This document shows positions 1 to 11,730 of a DNA stretch of 64,000 nucleotides, one piece after another. How positions within the stretch are numbered: the stretch's first letter is position 1; every line of letters starts with the position of its first letter. The position numbers and the translations under genes are program-made. This DNA comes from Shewanella phaeophyticola (GTDB lineage Bacteria > Pseudomonadota > Gammaproteobacteria > Enterobacterales > Shewanellaceae). The notes beneath the pieces are model-generated. The model saw only the letters and a program-made list of their open reading frames with translations. It did not search any database and was not told the origin of the DNA. The stretch lies in NCBI RefSeq assembly GCF_025398315.1, contig NZ_JAODOQ010000001.1:1364001-1428000 (forward strand), in the 5' to 3' direction.

Positions 1-433
1 GGTGTAGTGAGCTTCAGTTTTGTCGACAAACTTATCCACTTTCGATGACGCCATAATGCGCTCATCGGCATGGTTGGCATGGACATAAACTAAATATGAA
101 CGGCCTTCTTCTGCTGGTTTGTGCTGTTCACCAAAAGGCAACAGGAGATCTTTGTCTAAGCCCCAGTCTAAAAATGCGCCGTATGGGCACGGTGGCCACA
201 ACTTTTAGGTAAGCAAACTCGCCAACTTGCGCCAGCGCTTTTTGGGTAGTTGCAATCACAATGTCTTCAGAGTCGAGATACAGAAATACATCGACCATAT
301 CACCGACATTACACCCGGTAGGGACAAATTTATTAGGAAGCAAGACCTGTCCTAGCTCTTGAGCATTTAAGTAAACTCCAAAGTTCACTTGCTTAACCAC
401 TTCTAATGAATAACGTTTACCGATTTGTATCAT
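1..433 (-). pseudogene. cvfB: CvfB/YitL-like S1 RNA-binding protein, 5' part, frameshifted, runs off window
   Basis: N-terminal part of a CvfB-family protein (S1-like RNA-binding modules). Reading from the ATG at 433, the frame gives MIQIGKRYSLEVV...VGEFAYLKVVAT and then nonsense. From about position 185 the family sequence (PYGAFLDWGLDKDLLLPFGEQ, then VYVHANHADERIMASSKVDKF) continues in the next frame and runs off the window edge. One extra base around 186-197 explains the break; there is no homopolymer there. The 3' part of the gene lies outside the window, so its integrity is unknown. In the family the protein has several S1-type domains and a C-terminal winged helix. Family call fairly sure; whether the break is real or a sequencing error is open. 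Confidence 0.75.
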
Positions 434-1002
434 GAATGACTCTACTTAATAAAAAATGAAAAGGTGTTTTCAATCGGTTAATTATACACGTAAATCAACA
501 CTAAGTTGTGTCATTTACTGTGAGTTGAAATTGATTTATTTGCTCAGTGCGTTATTGAACTTGGCTGAAGATAAAAAATCAGGTTTTTTGCAGTAATTAA
601 TGGGTAATTTACTTGCATTACACTGCATTGCAGGTTTTAATTGCGCCGATTTTAGCAAGCAGGCTTGACCTTGATAAAGTGATCTTATTTTTGCTTTAAG
701 CAGTAAAACACTCGTTACAGAAATTGAGTGATGTTGGATCAGCAATATTTGCAAGCTATACAGATGTGTGACTAAGATGTGTTGTGCCTTTAGTTAAAGC
801 ATCAACAAGTTAACAAAGAGGGCTTCTATAAATTTGATGTTTGTGAGCATTAAACTTATTCCCCCCAGAGAGCTCAACGCATCAGAGTACGGCACATAAC
901 ATGGCAACTTATATCAGTGATAGCGCTTAGTCGTTATCTGGATTTTAACAAGCAGTCGCATAAAAGTACTGCTTAACTTTGATACAAATACGGAAAATAA
1001 TT
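434..1002. other. Divergent intergenic region cvfB/speA, no gene seen
   Basis: AT-rich spacer of about 570 bases holding the divergent promoters of cvfB and speA. One open stretch on the minus strand (536-754) lacks a ribosome binding site and family resemblance and is not called. I see no clear hairpin terminator or repeat. Confidence 0.5.
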
Positions 1003-2913
1003 ATGTCTGATTGGTCTATCGAAGATGCTCGCGCGGGTTATAACGTGACTCACTGGAGCCAAGGCTTTTACGGTATTCGTGAAGATGGCGAAGTCACAGT
1101 GTCACCTGATCCACAAAACCCAGCTCATAAAGTCGGTTTAAATGAATTGGCTAGAGATATGGTTAAAGCGGGCGTTTCGTTACCGGTACTGGTCCGTTTC
1201 CCACAGATTTTGCACCATAGAGTGGAAAGTTTATGTGAAGCCTTTAATGATGCGATTACTAAGTACGAATATCAAAATGATTATTTGTTAGTTTATCCGA
1301 TTAAAGTTAACCAACAACAAACCGTTGTTGAAGAGATTTTGGCGAGCCAAAAATCCAAAGAAGTACCGCAATTAGGCCTTGAAGCAGGCAGTAAGCCAGA
1401 ATTAATGGCGGTATTGGCCATGGCTCAAAAAGCCAGTTCTGTGATTGTGTGTAATGGTTATAAAGACAAAGAATACGTGCGTTTAGCCTTAATCGGCGAG
1501 AAGTTAGGCCATAAAGTTTACATCGTACTTGAAAAGATGTCTGAGCTTAAAATGGTATTGGCAGAAGCTGAGAAACTCGGTGTGACACCTCGTTTAGGTT
1601 TACGGGTGCGTTTAGCTTTCCAAGGCAAAGGTAAATGGCAAGCAAGTGGTGGCGAAAAGTCTAAATTTGGTTTGTCTGCTGCCCAAGTATTAAAAGTGGT
1701 TGAGCAATTACAACAAGCCAACATGCTTGAGTCATTACAGTTATTGCACTTCCATTTAGGCTCACAAATTGCCAACATTCGCGATATTCGCCAAGGTGTT
1801 GGTGAGGCGGGGCGTTTTTACTGTGAGCTACGCCAACTCGGCGCTAAAATTGAATGTTTTGACGTTGGCGGTGGTTTAGCGGTCGATTATGATGGCACTC
1901 GTAGTCAAAGCAACAACTCAATGAACTATGGTTTGAATGAGTATGCTAACAATATTGTTAATGTGTTAACCGATTTATGTAATGAATACGAGCAGCCAAT
2001 GCCACGTATTATTTCGGAATCTGGCCGTCATTTGACAGCACATCACGCGGTATTGATTACCGATGTTATTGGCACTGAAGCGTACATGCCTGAAGTGATT
2101 GAAGCACCAGCGGACGATGCGCCGCAACTGTTGCATAACATGTGGCAGTCTTGGGAAGAAATCAGTGGCGGACACGACCAACGTGCCATTATTGAAATTT
2201 ATCACGATACCCAAAGTGATATTGCAGAAGCACATTCATTGTTCGCCGTTGGCCAATTTAGTTTGGCGCATCGTGCTTGGGCTGAACAAGCTCACTTACG
2301 TGTATGTCACGAAGTGAAAGGCTTACTGAGCAATAATAACCGCTACCATCGTCCTATTATTGACGAATTGAACGAAAAACTGGCTGATAAGTTCTTTGTT
2401 AACTTTTCGTTGTTTCAGTCATTACCTGATGCCTGGGGTATTGACCAAGTGTTCCCTGTGTTGCCGTTATCGGGTTTAGATAAAGCACCAGAGCGCCGTG
2501 CTGTAATGCTTGATATTACCTGTGACTCAGACGGTATTGTTGACCAATACGTAGATGGCCAAGGTATTGAAACCACGCTACCTGTACCAGCTTGGAGCGC
2601 AGAAAGCCCATATCTAATCGGCTTCTTTATGGTTGGTGCATACCAGGAAATCTTAGGTGATATGCATAACCTATTTGGCGACACTAACTCGGCCGTAGTA
2701 CGTTTAGATAAAGCCGGTTCGGCCAATATTGAATCGGTACTTCAAGGCGATACTGTGGCTGACGTATTGCGTTATGTAAACCTAGATGCTGACGAGTTTA
2801 TGCGCACGTTCGAAGAGTTAGTGACTCAACATATTGTTGAAGACGAACGCGCCAGCATTTTAGAAGAGTTACAAGTCGGTCTTGACGGTTACACTTACTT
2901 AGAAGATTTCTAA
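1003..2913 (+). CDS. speA: Biosynthetic arginine decarboxylase SpeA
   Basis: PLP-dependent decarboxylase converting arginine to agmatine, the first step of the agmatine route to putrescine. The 636-residue product has the family's size and layout: the PLP lysine in the YPIKVNQQ stretch near residue 103, the LLHFHLGSQ and [10 protein letters not shown] barrel segments, the ISESGRHL block, and the C-terminal CDSDG and [16 protein letters not shown] motifs. The ATG at 1003 is preferred over an upstream in-frame TTG at 979 because [14 protein letters not shown] is the usual start; its Shine-Dalgarno (CGGA, about 991) is weak. A hairpin terminator follows directly. The next gene encodes an AdoMet decarboxylase, so the two together serve polyamine synthesis. 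Family identity is very clear. Confidence 0.97.
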   Translation: MSDWSIEDARAGYNVTHWSQGFYGIREDGEVTVSPDPQNPAHKVGLNELARDMVKAGVSLPVLVRFPQILHHRVESLCEAFNDAITKYEYQNDYLLVYPIKVNQQQTVVEEILASQKSKEVPQLGLEAGSKPELMAVLAMAQKASSVIVCNGYKDKEYVRLALIGEKLGHKVYIVLEKMSELKMVLAEAEKLGVTPRLGLRVRLAFQGKGKWQASGGEKSKFGLSAAQVLKVVEQLQQANMLESLQLLHFHLGSQIANIRDIRQGVGEAGRFYCELRQLGAKIECFDVGGGLAVDYDGTRSQSNNSMNYGLNEYANNIVNVLTDLCNEYEQPMPRIISESGRHLTAHHAVLITDVIGTEAYMPEVIEAPADDAPQLLHNMWQSWEEISGGHDQRAIIEIYHDTQSDIAEAHSLFAVGQFSLAHRAWAEQAHLRVCHEVKGLLSNNNRYHRPIIDELNEKLADKFFVNFSLFQSLPDAWGIDQVFPVLPLSGLDKAPERRAVMLDITCDSDGIVDQYVDGQGIETTLPVPAWSAESPYLIGFFMVGAYQEILGDMHNLFGDTNSAVVRLDKAGSANIESVLQGDTVADVLRYVNLDADEFMRTFEELVTQHIVEDERASILEELQVGLDGYTYLEDF

Positions 2914-2945
2914 ATGTAAGCGTAAAACAAACGGCGACAGATGAG

Positions 2946-2980
2946 AGGCTTAGTTATGTATAATAACTAAGCCTTTATTT
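2946..2980 (+). terminator. Rho-independent terminator after speA
   Basis: Perfect 12-bp stem (AGGCTTAGTTAT / ATAACTAAGCCT, 2946-2957 and 2963-2974) with a 5-base loop, followed by a T-rich tract. Confidence 0.85.
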
Positions 2981-3041
2981 ATTGCTAAGGCTTACTTTAT
3001 GATATTAACGATATAACGTTGCTTGAGGGTTAACTACACTG

Positions 3042-3970
3042 ATGTTTTTTGAAGGTTCTGAAAAAAAATTGAGCTCATAACCGCATCGACTCATGGTTCA
3101 TTGCGTGCACTTAGTTCTAATTTTTGGACTCAAATAGTCAGCCTCGCCAAAGCGGATATTATCTCGGTTATTGATAATCAACATTGCGATGCGTATTTAT
3201 TAAGCGAGTCGAGTTTGTTTGTCTGGGATAACCGCATCGTCATGCTAACGTGCGGCTTGTCGACCTTGATAGACAGTTTATTGGCCATGCTCGAACATAT
3301 CGGTGTCGACCATGTGGCGTTTGTGAGTTATCAACGTAAAAATGAATATTTAGCGCATTTGCAAGTCTCAACGTTTGCCGATGACATTGCCCGTTTACGT
3401 CAGTACATACCTGGTACAGCGTGCCGAATTGGTCACTTAGACAGTCATCATCATTTTATTTTTACCAGTGACAAGCCTTGTTTATTAACGGTACAAGATA
3501 ACACCAGCGAACTATTGATGTACCACATTAGTGGACCAGTCGCACAGTATTTAACCTCAACTGAACAAACAGTAGAGCATATTTGTGCATTATTAGGCTT
3601 AAGCAAATTGTTTGAGGGGTTTGACTACGATGCCCACTTATTTACTCCGTTAGGGTTTTCAGTTAACGGCATAAAAGGTGAGCAATATTTTACCATTCAC
3701 ATTACCCCGCAAGAGCAGAGCTCTTATGTCAGTGTTGAAACCAATGTCGATGTTAACTCGCCCGCTAACTCCATCGCTGCGCAATTATTAGCTTTATTGC
3801 AGCCGATTAGTTGGGACACTATCGGATTTAATGCACCAGTTATGGCATCTGCTAAGCCTAAAAATATATGCCTCGCCCAATGTTCATACCCTATTAAGCC
3901 AGATTATCATGTCCACTTTGGCCACTTTCAGCAGCTTGACTCAGAAGTACTGAGTCCAGAATTTATGTAA
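3042..3970 (+). CDS. speD: Class II (eukaryotic-type) S-adenosylmethionine decarboxylase; -1 frameshift near start
   Basis: Pyruvoyl enzyme that decarboxylates AdoMet to supply the aminopropyl group for spermidine. It resembles the eukaryotic/class II enzymes: the self-cleavage site LSESS (serine becomes the pyruvoyl group), LTCG carrying the catalytic cysteine, GFSVNG with the processing serine, TIHITPQEQSSYVSVETN with the processing histidine. The N-terminal glutamates sit in FFEGSEKK, read from the ATG at 3042, but that frame stops at 3078. A run of eight A (3061-3068) separates it from the main frame; re-reading one A gives FFEGSEKKIELITAS, continuous with the rest. An internal TTG at 3101 would open the main frame but omit the two glutamates. 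Either one A is missing from the assembly, or the A AAA AAA heptamer is slippery in vivo. No spermidine synthase is visible nearby. Confidence 0.85.
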
Positions 3971-4067
3971 CTCGGCGAGTGCAATGTTAAGCCGTTAAAT
4001 GCTAAACCTTTTGATAACAGGTAAAGTCTTAATTAAAAAGTCGTTGATATTGCCAGTTTAAATGCCC

Positions 4068-4095
4068 AAGCCAACGTTTAGGCGTTGGCTTTTTT
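4068..4095 (+). terminator. Terminator after AdoMet decarboxylase gene
   Basis: Stem AAGCCAACG / CGTTGGCTT (4068-4076 and 4083-4091) with a 6-base loop and a T run. Confidence 0.85.
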
Positions 4096-4145
4096 GTGCT
4101 TGCTCAGCGTAAAATAGTGTGAATAAGCATAAACAAGGAAGCGCA

Positions 4146-4784
4146 ATGAGTGATTTAAGTGATATTCGTCGAGAGTACACCCAAGGTGGCTTAAGACGTG
4201 GTGATTTACCTGCTAATCCAATGGATTTATTTGAAAAATGGATGCAGCAAGCTAAAGATGCGCAATTAACCGATCCAACGGCTATGTGTATCGCAACGGT
4301 TGACGAGCAAGGGCAGCCTTTTCAGCGTATTGTGTTACTCAAGCGTTTTGACGATATCGGCTTTGTGTTTTTTACCAACCTTGAAAGCCGCAAAGCCAAA
4401 CAAATTGAAGTGAATAACAAAATCAGTTTGTTGTTTCCCTGGCATCCATTAGAGCGGCAAGTAGCCGTCATCGGTGAAGCTGAACCTTTATCGATGTTAG
4501 ATGTGGCTAAATACTTTATGAGCCGTCCCAAAGAGAGCCAAATCGCTGCATGGGTATCAAAACAGTCGAGTAAAATTTCAGCGCGCCAAGCGTTAGAAGG
4601 CAAGTTTGCTGAAATGAAAGCCAAATATGCTCAAGGCGAAGTGCCTTTACCTAAATTTTGGGGCGGTTATTTAGTACGACCAAGCAGTATTGAATTTTGG
4701 CAAGGTGGAGAACATCGCCTGCATGACAGATTTATGTACAGTAAAACGGATAGCGATTGGCAAATAGATCGTTTAGCACCTTAA
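4146..4784 (+). CDS. pdxH: Pyridoxamine 5'-phosphate oxidase PdxH
   Basis: FMN enzyme that oxidises pyridoxine/pyridoxamine 5'-phosphate to pyridoxal 5'-phosphate, the cofactor used by SpeA upstream among others. The 212-residue product carries the PNPOx split-barrel: [21 protein letters not shown] (FMN phosphate contacts) and the C-terminal PxFWGGY...[13 protein letters not shown] block that defines PdxH. The ATG at 4146 is chosen over an upstream in-frame ATG at 4119 because AAGGAAG lies just upstream and [11 protein letters not shown] is the usual start. It is followed at short distance by yaiI. Confidence 0.97.
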   Translation: MSDLSDIRREYTQGGLRRGDLPANPMDLFEKWMQQAKDAQLTDPTAMCIATVDEQGQPFQRIVLLKRFDDIGFVFFTNLESRKAKQIEVNNKISLLFPWHPLERQVAVIGEAEPLSMLDVAKYFMSRPKESQIAAWVSKQSSKISARQALEGKFAEMKAKYAQGEVPLPKFWGGYLVRPSSIEFWQGGEHRLHDRFMYSKTDSDWQIDRLAP

Positions 4785-4813
4785 TCTGTGTTAATAAATG
4801 GGAGTAATATCGC

Positions 4814-5269
4814 GTGATAAGCAATAAAATTTGGGTCGATGCCGATGCCTGTCCAAATGCAGTAAAAGACATGTTATTTCGTGCCTCAGAGCGCAAGTCG
4901 ATTCAATTAGTATTGGTGGCTAATCAATTGATTAAAGTACCGATTTCGCCATTGGTTTCGATGATTAGAGTGAGCTCGGGCTTTGATGAAGCCGACAATT
5001 ATATCGTTGAGCAAGTGGACTCGGGTGATTTGGTTATCACAGCTGACATTCCATTGGCGGCAGAGGCCGTTGAAAAAGGCGCGTTGGTGTTAAACCCAAG
5101 AGGGACTGTGTACACCACAGAAAACATCAAACAAACCTTGACCATGCGAGATTTTATGGAAGAAATGCGCAGCAGTGGGATCCACACTGGTAGCTATAAT
5201 AGTTTTTCTCAGGCAGACAAGCACGCTTTTGCCCAGGCATTAGATAAATGGCTTGCGAAAGTAAAATAA
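4814..5269 (+). CDS. yaiI: YaiI/YqxD family protein (UPF0178, DUF188)
   Basis: Conserved 151-residue protein of the UPF0178 family. The signature [15 protein letters not shown] is at the N terminus and further acidic residues ([10 protein letters not shown]) follow, a pattern typical of PIN-like nuclease folds; biochemical function is not established to my knowledge. Start is GTG at 4814, about 9 bases after GGGAG. It lies 29 bases after pdxH on the same strand and is probably co-transcribed. Confidence 0.88.
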   Translation: MISNKIWVDADACPNAVKDMLFRASERKSIQLVLVANQLIKVPISPLVSMIRVSSGFDEADNYIVEQVDSGDLVITADIPLAAEAVEKGALVLNPRGTVYTTENIKQTLTMRDFMEEMRSSGIHTGSYNSFSQADKHAFAQALDKWLAKVK

Positions 5270-5356
5270 CGGTTTTTACCTAATTGATAAAAGACTTATC
5301 TATACTCAAGTTGTATTGTTTCATAACGTGTTAATGTTAATTAAAAGGAGTCAACA

Positions 5357-5932
5357 ATGAAAATAGCATTACCTTTGTTCGCAGCTGGGTTGTTAAGTTT
5401 TCAAGCCATGGCAGGCGATTGGCAGATTAACCAAGATCACTCGCGTGTTAGCTTTATCTCAGTAAAGAAAAATGACATTGCTGAAGTGCACCACTTTAAG
5501 CAAGTTGCGGGCTCATTGACCGAGGCGGGCGCTTTTGCGTTATCGATAGATTTAAATTCGGTTGATACCGGAATTAAAATTCGTGATGATCGCATGCAAA
5601 CCGTGTTGTTTGAAGTTGCACAATTTCCGCAGTTGAAAGTCAATGCCGTGATTAACCCTCAGTTATTGATGGGAATGAAAGTCGGTGACACCTTAACAAC
5701 AAAAATTGATGCCACTGTTGAGTTACATGGTAAAAAACAGCAAAAAAGCGTTGAAGTTCTTGTGGCTAAATTATCTGATGACAAATTAGTTGTCAGCAGC
5801 TTTGCACCTTTATTGGTTCAAGCTGACGAGTTTAATTTAGTGACAGGTGTTGAAAAGTTAAGAGAAATCGCTGGTTTGCCAAGCATCAGCTTAGCGGTGC
5901 CTGTATCGTTTGTGCTAACCTTAGCACAATAA
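5357..5932 (+). CDS. YceI-family periplasmic protein
   Basis: Exported 191-residue protein of the YceI lipocalin-like family, whose members bind isoprenoid-like or amphiphilic lipids. A signal peptide (KIALPLFAAGLLSFQ, cleavage after AMA) precedes DWQINQDHSRVSFISVKK, the usual YceI opening, and VDTGIKIRDDRMQ...LFEVAQFPQ matches the family core. AAAAGGAG lies about 7 bases before the ATG. Role in this organism is not shown by context. Confidence 0.88.
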   Translation: MKIALPLFAAGLLSFQAMAGDWQINQDHSRVSFISVKKNDIAEVHHFKQVAGSLTEAGAFALSIDLNSVDTGIKIRDDRMQTVLFEVAQFPQLKVNAVINPQLLMGMKVGDTLTTKIDATVELHGKKQQKSVEVLVAKLSDDKLVVSSFAPLLVQADEFNLVTGVEKLREIAGLPSISLAVPVSFVLTLAQ

Positions 5933-6013
5933 TTAAACAGTATGGTGCAATGGCTTTGGGTTACGTAAACCTAAGCCATTGCCCATTAAATAATCGTGAA
6001 AAAAGGTGAAAAA

Positions 6014-6364
6014 ATGGTTACCGATAAAGACGGATACATGCATTTAATTCAGTATTTAACTGAACATTTAGGCTTGTTTGAAGCGCCTGAACAGAATGCG
6101 GCCGCGACGGAGACCGTAATGGAATTATTTGAAGAACAATTATCTGCACAAATTATCATGGTATGTGGTCAAAACCCACAACTGTCATTTGCGCAGCGTA
6201 ATATGGTGATCCGTGAAATCGACGCGATTGTGTACGATCTAGAAGAGATTTTAGCGTCAGTGGCCAACCAACAGGCCACACCTGAACAAAGTATTTTTAT
6301 TACTGAGTTTTCAGGCTTAATTAAAAATTTATTCGATCAAGAAATCGCTCATTTATTAGCTTAA
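6014..6364 (+). CDS. DUF3802 family protein
   Basis: Small acidic, helical protein of 116 residues resembling DUF3802, a family I know from Shewanella and Vibrio and of unknown role. No signal peptide, membrane span or catalytic motif is visible. The ATG at 6014 (MVTDKDGYMHLIQ) is preferred over a GTG at 5996 because AAAAGGTG lies just upstream of it. Distances to both neighbours are short, but no shared function is evident. Confidence 0.72.
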   Translation: MVTDKDGYMHLIQYLTEHLGLFEAPEQNAAATETVMELFEEQLSAQIIMVCGQNPQLSFAQRNMVIREIDAIVYDLEEILASVANQQATPEQSIFITEFSGLIKNLFDQEIAHLLA

Positions 6365-6414
6365 CTGCACAGTAAGCTTGGTTGTTTTAGGCGTGGTAGT
6401 TTTTGGAATTGAAC

Positions 6415-7302
6415 ATGTTTAGAAAAGTCGTCATTTCTGCTGTTTTATGTGTTTTATCATTATCTGTTTTTGCCAATAGTCAAGCCATTGTAGTGAGTCA
6501 AATAGAAACCATGACCGTAGCCGATTCAGGCTTATTGTTTAAGGCTCGTATTGATACTGGCGCAGGAAATACCTCTTTGCATGCTGTCGACCTTGAAGTG
6601 ATGGGAGGAGAATCTGCCAATATGAAACAAAACATTGGCAAAACTATCGCCTTCACCACTGTCAACGAGCAAGGTGACAAGAAACGGATGCAAGCGGAAA
6701 TTGTCAGTACTTCAACCGTCAGAAACTCACAAGGAAGAGAAACCCGCTATATGGTAAAGCTCGACGTTGGCTTTCCTGACAGTCTGCATAATGTGTATGT
6801 TAATTTACGCGACCGCAGCCACATGAACTACAAACTTCTCATCGGGCGTAACTTTTTAAAGAAAGGCTACCTGGTTGATGTGTCTCGAAAAAAGATCATT
6901 GGCCCAGTGGCAGAACTTAGTATCAAACAAACTGGTTTGTTGTTCAATACTCGAATTGATACCGGCGCGGTAGAAAACTCATTGCATGCGGTCGACATGC
7001 GTATTGAAGATGAAGATCTTAACGATAAGACCAATAACGTCGGTAAAATGATCACCTTTACCACCGAAAATGACAAAGGCGAAACGGTCGATGTGCGGAC
7101 TAAAATTCGTGGCACTTCTTTTATTCGTAATGCTCAGGGAACTGAAGTTCGTTACATGGTCAGGCTCAGTGTCGGCGAACCCAGGAAAGAGTATTTAGTG
7201 GATGTTAACTTAAAAGATCGTACCAAAATGGGTTACAAATTGTTGATTGGACGCAATTGGCTGCAAGGGCATTATGTTGTTGATGTGTCGCAAGAGCATT
7301 GA
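6415..7302 (+). CDS. Exported protein with two tandem retropepsin-like domains (COG4067/RimK-associated protease type)
   Basis: Product of 295 residues with a signal peptide (VVISAVLCVLSLSVFA) and two similar ~125-residue domains. Each has the aspartyl-protease motif: ARIDTGAGNTSLHA around residues 45-57 and TRIDTGAVENSLHA around 180-192, and each ends in a matching YKLLIGRNFL/YKLLIGRNWL element. This is the retropepsin-like fold annotated as ATP-dependent zinc protease (PF05618) next to RimK-type ligases. Most homologues have a single domain, so the duplication could form an intramolecular dimer like pepsins; that is inference. ATG at 6415 directly precedes the signal peptide. Confidence 0.75.
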   Translation: MFRKVVISAVLCVLSLSVFANSQAIVVSQIETMTVADSGLLFKARIDTGAGNTSLHAVDLEVMGGESANMKQNIGKTIAFTTVNEQGDKKRMQAEIVSTSTVRNSQGRETRYMVKLDVGFPDSLHNVYVNLRDRSHMNYKLLIGRNFLKKGYLVDVSRKKIIGPVAELSIKQTGLLFNTRIDTGAVENSLHAVDMRIEDEDLNDKTNNVGKMITFTTENDKGETVDVRTKIRGTSFIRNAQGTEVRYMVRLSVGEPRKEYLVDVNLKDRTKMGYKLLIGRNWLQGHYVVDVSQEH

Positions 7303-7608
7303 CTCCAACTGAATATAGCGCCCCAACTAACAGACTGGAACAATATCGCTAACAAAAAGCGCTATTGTTAGTATATTTCCCGAGTTTTTCAGTGCATCGT
7401 CATCGGCTATAACGTTTATCAATCTCGCTTTATATAATGGCATCTAGAAATGGATGTTATTAATTAACTTTTATTTATTATCAATTGCTTGGGCGCATTT
7501 GGTGGAGCGTAAAGTGAGATTGCGAATTACGATTGTTTAGGGCTTTAGCGTTTCTGGGTATTATCGTTTTTCATATTTGAGTTGATAAATTCAATGCTTA
7601 ATTCACTC

Positions 7609-7643
7609 GTTAATTATTCTGTTAATTATTCTGTTAATTATAG
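7609..7643. repeat. 12-bp tandem repeat, almost three copies
   Basis: GTTAATTATTCT occurs twice in a row and is followed by a third partial copy (GTTAATTATA). Confidence 0.8.
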
Positions 7644-7839
7644 TTTGTCGGTAAAAAAGCGGTGTAGTTAATTAAGATTACTGACGATGAGCTATCACGA
7701 TGAGCCTAGAAAGCTAAATTGCAGTTAAATACAGCTATTTGCCACTAAAAAGTCCAATAATGACTAGTAAAATTGCGGCCTCTCACGTAAAATTTCACTC
7801 TTTTATTTTAACCCTAGCTTTGGCTCGTTGAGCAAATAA

Positions 7840-8928
<1,089 letters not shown>

Positions 8929-8943
8929 CGGAGCAATAATTAG

Positions 8944-11331
8944 ATGAAATTCAGTGAATCTTGGCTTCGTGAATGGGTAAACCCTTCAGTAAGTCGTGAC
9001 GAGTTATCACACCAAATTACCATGGCCGGCCTTGAAGTCGACGGCGTAGACCCAGTAGCAGCTGATTTTAGCGGCGTGATTATTGGTGAAGTGGTTGAAT
9101 GTGGTCAGCACCCTGATGCCGACAAATTACGTGTAACCAAAATCAATGTGGGTGGTGATGAGCTAATTGATATCGTTTGTGGTGCCCCTAACTGTCGTTT
9201 AGGTTTAAAAGTGGCTGTGGCTATGGTTGGTGCAGTATTACCTGGCGATTTTAAAATCAAAAAAGCCAAATTACGTGGTCAACCCTCAATGGGCATGTTG
9301 TGTTCATACGGTGAACTTGGCATCGACATCGAAAGCGATGGCATTATTGAGCTGCCACAAGATGCACCATTAGGCGTTAATGTTCGTGAGTTTTTGCAAT
9401 TAGATGACGTCATTATCGACGTTGACTTAACTGCTAACCGCGCTGATTGCCTAGGTATGGCCGGTCTTGCGCGCGAAGTGGGCGTATTAAACCGTCAAGC
9501 AGTAACTGAGCCTACATGGCAAGCTGTTGATGCAACAATTGATGCACCATTTAGTATTAATGTGGTTGCGCCAGATTTATGCCCACGTTATTTAGGCCGA
9601 GTGGTTAAAAACATCAATGTTAAAGCCGCTACGCCGTTATGGATGCAAGAAAAGTTACGTCGCAGTGGTATTCGTTCAATTGACCCGATTGTCGACATTA
9701 CCAATTATGTGTTGATCGAGTTTGGTCAACCTATGCATGCGTTTGACTTAAACACCTTAAACGGCGGGATTAACGTCCGTTTAGCCGACGGCGTTGAAAC
9801 GTTAACCTTGCTTGACGGTAACGAAATTACCGTGCCAAACGACACTTTAGTGATTGCAGACGACAAACAAGCCGTTGCACTTGCAGGTGTATTCGGCGGC
9901 GAAAGCACTGGCGTGAATGAAAATACCCAAGACATCTTATTAGAGTGTGCATTTTTTGCTCCACTTGCCATTATGGGTAAATCACGTCGTTTAGGCTTAC
10001 ACACAGATGCCTCACACCGTTTTGAGCGTGGCGTAGACCCTGAGCTACAGCATAAGGTGATGGATCGTGCTACACGTCTTGTATTGGATATTTGTGGTGG
10101 TGAAGCCGGCCAGGTGGTTGAAGCAGTATCAGCTGAACATTTACCAAAAGCAGCCACTATTACCTTACGTCGTAACAAGTTAGACAAAACATTAGGTCAC
10201 CATATTCCTGATACTGATGTTGTTGAGATTTTACAACGTTTAGGCTTTAACGTTGAAACAGCAAATGATGCATGGCAGGTTACAACCGCAACTTACCGTT
10301 TTGATATGGCGATTGAAGAAGATTTAATCGAAGAAGTGGCACGTATTTACGGTTACAACAACATCCCTAACACAGCGCCACAAGCTGCGTTAACCATGCC
10401 AGATCACAAAGAAGCGGACATTTCGCTTAAGCGTGTTCGTAGCATTTTTGTTGCTCGCGGTTTTCAAGAAGCAGTGACCTACAGCTTTGTTGACCCTAAA
10501 ATGCAAAATTTAGTTCATCCTGGTCAAGAAGCGATGGTGTTACCAAACCCAATTTCAATCGAAATGTCAGCAATGCGCTTGTCGATGTTCACAGGGCTAT
10601 TAACTGCTGTTGGCTACAATCAAAGCCGTCAACAAGGTCGTGTAAGATTATTTGAGACCGGTTTACGCTTTGTTCCTGATGCACAAGCAGATTCTGGCGT
10701 TCGCCAACAAGCCATGCTGGGCGCGGTCATTTCAGGGGTGCAAAACGAAGAACATTGGTCAATGGAATCGAAAACAGTCGACTTCTTTGATTTAAAAGGT
10801 GATTTAGAAGCTATTCTAGGCTTGACAGTTGCCGCTTCTGAATTTAGTTTTAAAGGGGCAACTCATCCTGCGCTGCATCCAGGACAATGTGCTGAAATAT
10901 TAAGAAATAATCGAGTCATTGGTTACATCGGCGCTATCCATCCTAGCTTGGAAAAGCCGTTTGGACTCAATGGAAAAACAATTGTTTTTGAGTTAGAACT
11001 GGATGCATTATTGCACGCCCGTTTGCCGCTAGCCCAAGCTGTATCTAAGTTTCCTGCTAACCGTCGTGACATCGCGCTAGTAGTAGATGAAACAGTTTCT
11101 GCCACTGATGTTATGAATTTGATAAGAAAAGTTGGCGAAAATCAGTTGGTTGGCTTAAACTTGTTCGATGTATACCAAGGTAAAGGTGTTGAGCCTGGCA
11201 AAAAGAGCCTCGCCATCGCACTTACATTACAAGACACTACTCGTACACTTGAAGAAAAAGACATTACCGAAACTATGGATTCAGTAATATCTGCTCTTAA
11301 GACCGAGTTCAACGCATCGTTGAGGGATTAA
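8944..11331 (+). CDS. pheT: Phenylalanyl-tRNA synthetase beta subunit
   Basis: Beta subunit (795 residues) of PheRS. Order of domains: N-terminal tRNA-binding/EMAP-like domain ([15 protein letters not shown]...VCGAPN, residues ~55-80), B3/B4 editing region, B5, a catalytic-like core (RLFETGLRF) and the C-terminal anticodon-binding FDX-ACB domain ([16 protein letters not shown]). Full length with no break. It stops 3 bases before ihfA, so pheS-pheT-ihfA form one operon as in E. coli. Confidence 0.97.
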   Translation: MKFSESWLREWVNPSVSRDELSHQITMAGLEVDGVDPVAADFSGVIIGEVVECGQHPDADKLRVTKINVGGDELIDIVCGAPNCRLGLKVAVAMVGAVLPGDFKIKKAKLRGQPSMGMLCSYGELGIDIESDGIIELPQDAPLGVNVREFLQLDDVIIDVDLTANRADCLGMAGLAREVGVLNRQAVTEPTWQAVDATIDAPFSINVVAPDLCPRYLGRVVKNINVKAATPLWMQEKLRRSGIRSIDPIVDITNYVLIEFGQPMHAFDLNTLNGGINVRLADGVETLTLLDGNEITVPNDTLVIADDKQAVALAGVFGGESTGVNENTQDILLECAFFAPLAIMGKSRRLGLHTDASHRFERGVDPELQHKVMDRATRLVLDICGGEAGQVVEAVSAEHLPKAATITLRRNKLDKTLGHHIPDTDVVEILQRLGFNVETANDAWQVTTATYRFDMAIEEDLIEEVARIYGYNNIPNTAPQAALTMPDHKEADISLKRVRSIFVARGFQEAVTYSFVDPKMQNLVHPGQEAMVLPNPISIEMSAMRLSMFTGLLTAVGYNQSRQQGRVRLFETGLRFVPDAQADSGVRQQAMLGAVISGVQNEEHWSMESKTVDFFDLKGDLEAILGLTVAASEFSFKGATHPALHPGQCAEILRNNRVIGYIGAIHPSLEKPFGLNGKTIVFELELDALLHARLPLAQAVSKFPANRRDIALVVDETVSATDVMNLIRKVGENQLVGLNLFDVYQGKGVEPGKKSLAIALTLQDTTRTLEEKDITETMDSVISALKTEFNASLRD

Positions 11332-11334
11332 AGT

Positions 11335-11634
11335 ATGGCACTTACCAAAGCCGAAATGGCAGAACATCTTTTTGAAACGTTAGGCATTAACAAACGTGTA
11401 GCCAAAGAGATGGTTGAGTCTTTTTTTGAAGAGATTCGTGAAGCACTCGAAAATGGTGAGCAGGTCAAGCTATCTGGCTTTGGCAACTTTGACCTTAGGG
11501 ACAAGAATCAAAGACCGGGAAGGAACCCGAAAACTGGTGAAGATATTCCCATTTCTGCTCGCCGTGTTGTTACCTTCCGTCCTGGACAGAAGTTAAAATC
11601 ACGTGTTGAAGCGGCAAACTCGGGTAAAAAATAG
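11335..11634 (+). CDS. ihfA: Integration host factor alpha subunit
   Basis: Nucleoid protein that bends DNA as a heterodimer with IhfB. The 99-residue product has the typical start [14 protein letters not shown], the FGNFDLR beta-arm entry, and the [19 protein letters not shown] arm that intercalates DNA. Last gene of the pheST-ihfA operon and followed by a strong terminator. Confidence 0.98.
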   Translation: MALTKAEMAEHLFETLGINKRVAKEMVESFFEEIREALENGEQVKLSGFGNFDLRDKNQRPGRNPKTGEDIPISARRVVTFRPGQKLKSRVEAANSGKK

Positions 11635-11678
11635 ATCACTGGTTAATACGCCAATTCAGATTTTGATCTGTATTACGA

Positions 11679-11710
11679 AGAGCCACTCTTAATTGAGTGG
11701 CTCTTTTGTT
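11679..11710 (+). terminator. Terminator after ihfA
   Basis: Stem AGAGCCACTC / GAGTGGCTCT (11679-11688 and 11695-11704) with a 6-base loop, then a T-rich tract. Confidence 0.88.
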
Positions 11711-11730
11711 TTTGAGTTTACCAAACCCTT

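Noticed and set aside
536..754. 72-codon open stretch on the minus strand upstream of speA
   Set aside because: No Shine-Dalgarno, low-complexity composition and no family resemblance; most likely chance.
7760..7831. Possible Phe-leader peptide before pheS (23 codons)
   Set aside because: Only two Phe codons that are not adjacent, no ribosome binding site, and no terminator hairpin follows.
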